A stretch of 64,000 nt of DNA from the NCBI GenBank assembly GCA_003435055.1, contig QUMM01000004.1, positions 1 to 64,000 on the forward strand, given 5' to 3'. The DNA comes from Lachnospiraceae bacterium OF09-6 (GTDB lineage: Bacteria > Bacillota > Clostridia > Lachnospirales > Lachnospiraceae). Shown in pieces: positions 62,688-64,000 of this stretch (positions are counted from its first letter, which is position 1; every line of letters begins with the position of its first letter). The notes below the pieces were generated by a model that was not told where the DNA came from, searched no databases, and was given only the letters and a program-made list of their open reading frames with translations. A program made the translations under genes and the position numbers.

Positions 62688-63410
62688 ATGGCATACAAGT
62701 ATGAAAAAGTAGACCAGAAACTGCTGGTTCCACAGATTGAGGATCAGCTGATGATGTATGTGCATCAGGAGCAGATGGAAAAAGGTGCCAGACTGCCTAG
62801 TGAACACAAGTTGGGAGAACTTTTCGGTGTGGGAAGAAGTACCATCCGGGAAGCAGTAAAGAGTCTGGTATCAAAAGGCATTTTAGAGGTCAAAAGAGGT
62901 TCCGGGACTTATGTGAAAAATACGGAAATCACCGTAGACGATCCATTGGGATTTTCTCAGTTTGAAGATAAATACAGATTGGCGATGGAACTGTTTGATG
63001 TCCGTATACTTCTGGAGCCGGAAGTAGCGGCGACTGCATGCCAGAAGGCTTCAGAAGAAGATAAGAAGCATATAAAAGAACTGTGCGATGAAGTAGAACA
63101 GCTCTACTTATTAGGAAAGAATCATATTCAGAAGGATATGGAATTTCATTCAGCAATTGCAAAAGCCAGTGGCAATCATGTAGTGGAGATATTACTTCCG
63201 GTGATTTTTACTGCGATTACGACCTTTGCAAATCTGACACACAGAAAGCTGCAGCAGGAAACGATCGAAACCCACAGAGAAGTCACCAATGCCATTCTGC
63301 GTGGAGACAGTATGGGAGCAAAATGTGCCATGATCATGCATCTTACTTATAATCGTCAGACATTGCTTCAGATGTCAGATACACGAAAAAATTTGTCTGA
63401 CAAGTTGTAA
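62688..63410 (+). CDS. FadR-type GntR transcriptional regulator (FCD domain)
   Basis: This 240-residue regulator has an N-terminal GntR winged helix (RLPSEHKLGELFGVGRSTIR, EAVKSLVSKGILEVKRGSGT) and a C-terminal all-helical FCD ligand domain. The FCD part holds metal-ligand type residues in FDVRILLEPEVA, DMEFHSAIAKASGNH and ETHREVTNAIL. The ligand is typically a sugar acid or carboxylate. It sits directly before a GntP gluconate-type permease gene, its most likely target, and 21 bases after the symporter gene. AAAGGATAAGAGG lies upstream. Confidence 0.93.
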   Translation: MAYKYEKVDQKLLVPQIEDQLMMYVHQEQMEKGARLPSEHKLGELFGVGRSTIREAVKSLVSKGILEVKRGSGTYVKNTEITVDDPLGFSQFEDKYRLAMELFDVRILLEPEVAATACQKASEEDKKHIKELCDEVEQLYLLGKNHIQKDMEFHSAIAKASGNHVVEILLPVIFTAITTFANLTHRKLQQETIETHREVTNAILRGDSMGAKCAMIMHLTYNRQTLLQMSDTRKNLSDKL

Positions 63411-63442
63411 TAACAAATTATGAAAATTGAATATAATTCACG

Positions 63443-63484
63443 AAAAATCCGGTCTTATAGATGTGGTAAGACCGGATTTTTTGT
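63443..63484 (+). terminator. Terminator after the FadR-type regulator
   Basis: AAAAATCCGGTCTTA (63443-63457) pairs perfectly with TAAGACCGGATTTTT (63467-63481), followed by further T. Confidence 0.9.
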
Positions 63485-63520
63485 TGTATTTATAGAAAAA
63501 ATAGGTAGATTTGAAACAAC

Positions 63521-63549
63521 TTGATGTGGGAATACTGATATTATATACT
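63521..63549 (+). promoter_or_regulatory. SigmaA-type promoter for the GntP permease
   Basis: TTGATG (63521-63526) and TATACT (63544-63549) are 17 bases apart, 67 bases before the permease start. Confidence 0.65.
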
Positions 63550-63616
63550 GAAATCAGGATACAGAAGACGTCAGATGTATAAAGCAAAAACTGGAAAAAC
63601 AATTGGAGGGTTATCA

Positions 63617-64000
63617 ATGAGTGAGACCGTAGTATTAGATCCAACGCGCCTGGTGATAGCTGCATTAGTTGGATTAGCATTATTGTTGGTATTAATTATT
63701 AAATTTAAGATTCATGCGATGATTTCTATTTTGATCGGAGCAATTACCATAGGACTGGTAGCCGGTATGCCGTTTTCAGAGATCGTTCTGGCAGTAAATG
63801 ATGGAATCGGGAATACTTTGAAGGGTATTGCATTACTGGTTGGACTTGGTTCTATGTTTGGAGCTATATTGGAAGCATCTGGCGGTGCTCAGACACTGGC
63901 CGTAACCATGGTCAGAAAGTTTGGGGATGAAAAGGCAGCATGGGCGCTGGGCTTAACCGGGCTGGTCATTGCCATGCCGGTATTCTTTGATGCAGGATTA
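63617..64000 (+). CDS. GntP-family gluconate/sugar-acid permease (partial, runs off window)
   Basis: The first 128 codons of a GntP-type H+ symporter are present: an N-terminal helix (LVIAALVGLALLLVLIIKF), HAMISILIGAITIGLVAGMP and the family signature GIGNTLKGIALLVGLGSMFG. ILEASGGAQTLAVTMVRKFG and AWALGLTGLVIAMPVFFDAG follow. GGAGGG precedes the ATG. The promoter and the FadR-type regulator upstream suggest induction by a sugar acid. The 3' end lies outside the window. Confidence 0.93.
   Translation, partial: MSETVVLDPTRLVIAALVGLALLLVLIIKFKIHAMISILIGAITIGLVAGMPFSEIVLAVNDGIGNTLKGIALLVGLGSMFGAILEASGGAQTLAVTMVRKFGDEKAAWALGLTGLVIAMPVFFDAGL

Noticed and set aside
1..64000. CRISPR array or cas genes
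   Set aside because: No series of regularly spaced identical repeats and no Cas-like protein was found.

Overview
The window looks like a chromosomal segment of a gut-type Lachnospiraceae bacterium (Bacillota, Clostridia). The reasons are the low-to-middle G+C content, strong AGGAGG-type ribosome sites, a TelA/XpaC pair, a DUF4364-like gene, VanW and YitT proteins, a 'reverse' rubrerythrin under a PerR-like repressor (anaerobe), and an RlmD with the clostridial C-terminal extension. I cannot assign a genus from sequence alone.

Layout. 0-0.7 kb: the 3' end of a 23S rRNA gene, then tRNA-Asn, tRNA-Glu and tRNA-Cys. 0.7-2.7 kb: a decayed APH-type kinase, a GIY-YIG protein and a hemolysin-III protein. 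2.9-15.1 kb: a mostly housekeeping plus-strand run (xpaC, telA, mscL, glmS, a small alarmone synthetase, topB, M18 aminopeptidase, fruK-like kinase, YitT). 15.2-19.9 kb: an AAA-ATPase/PD-(D/E)XK protein, a MITE-like element, a secreted protein, and the PerR/rubrerythrin oxidative-stress pair. 19.9-44.4 kb: bipA, ssb-like, CobA-like, dapA-dapB, a repeat lipoprotein, degV, two polysaccharide deacetylases, rarA, mnmM, two radical-SAM genes, VanW, trmL, mutS2, yhaM and rlmD.

44.4-58.8 kb is the accessory region. Three export modules of the kind used against antimicrobial peptides lie next to each other: RR-HK-ABC-FtsX (plus strand), GntR-ABC-permease (plus strand), and a second RR-HK-ABC-FtsX set (minus strand). 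They are mixed with wreckage of an integrative conjugative element: a Maff2-like fragment, a radical-SAM fragment, an ICE-type protein tail and a second rlmD 3' end. A 17-bp repeat in the HVETV codons of rlmD occurs at both ends of the first 8.1 kb. I read this as the relic of an element that entered rlmD, lost its transfer genes and left its resistance cargo. 58.8-64 kb: a dhaK fragment, an EamA exporter, a self-regulated MarR gene, a membrane protein, an Na+-symporter, a FadR-type regulator and the start of a GntP permease.

Caution for users: about a dozen genes are broken by one-base losses, nearly all in short homopolymers, and adding one base restores the expected family sequence each time. 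This is the signature of homopolymer sequencing error, so most of these 'pseudogenes' are probably intact in the organism. The kinase relic at 0.7-1.6 kb, the dhaK stub and the ICE fragments are real truncations, because large parts are missing.
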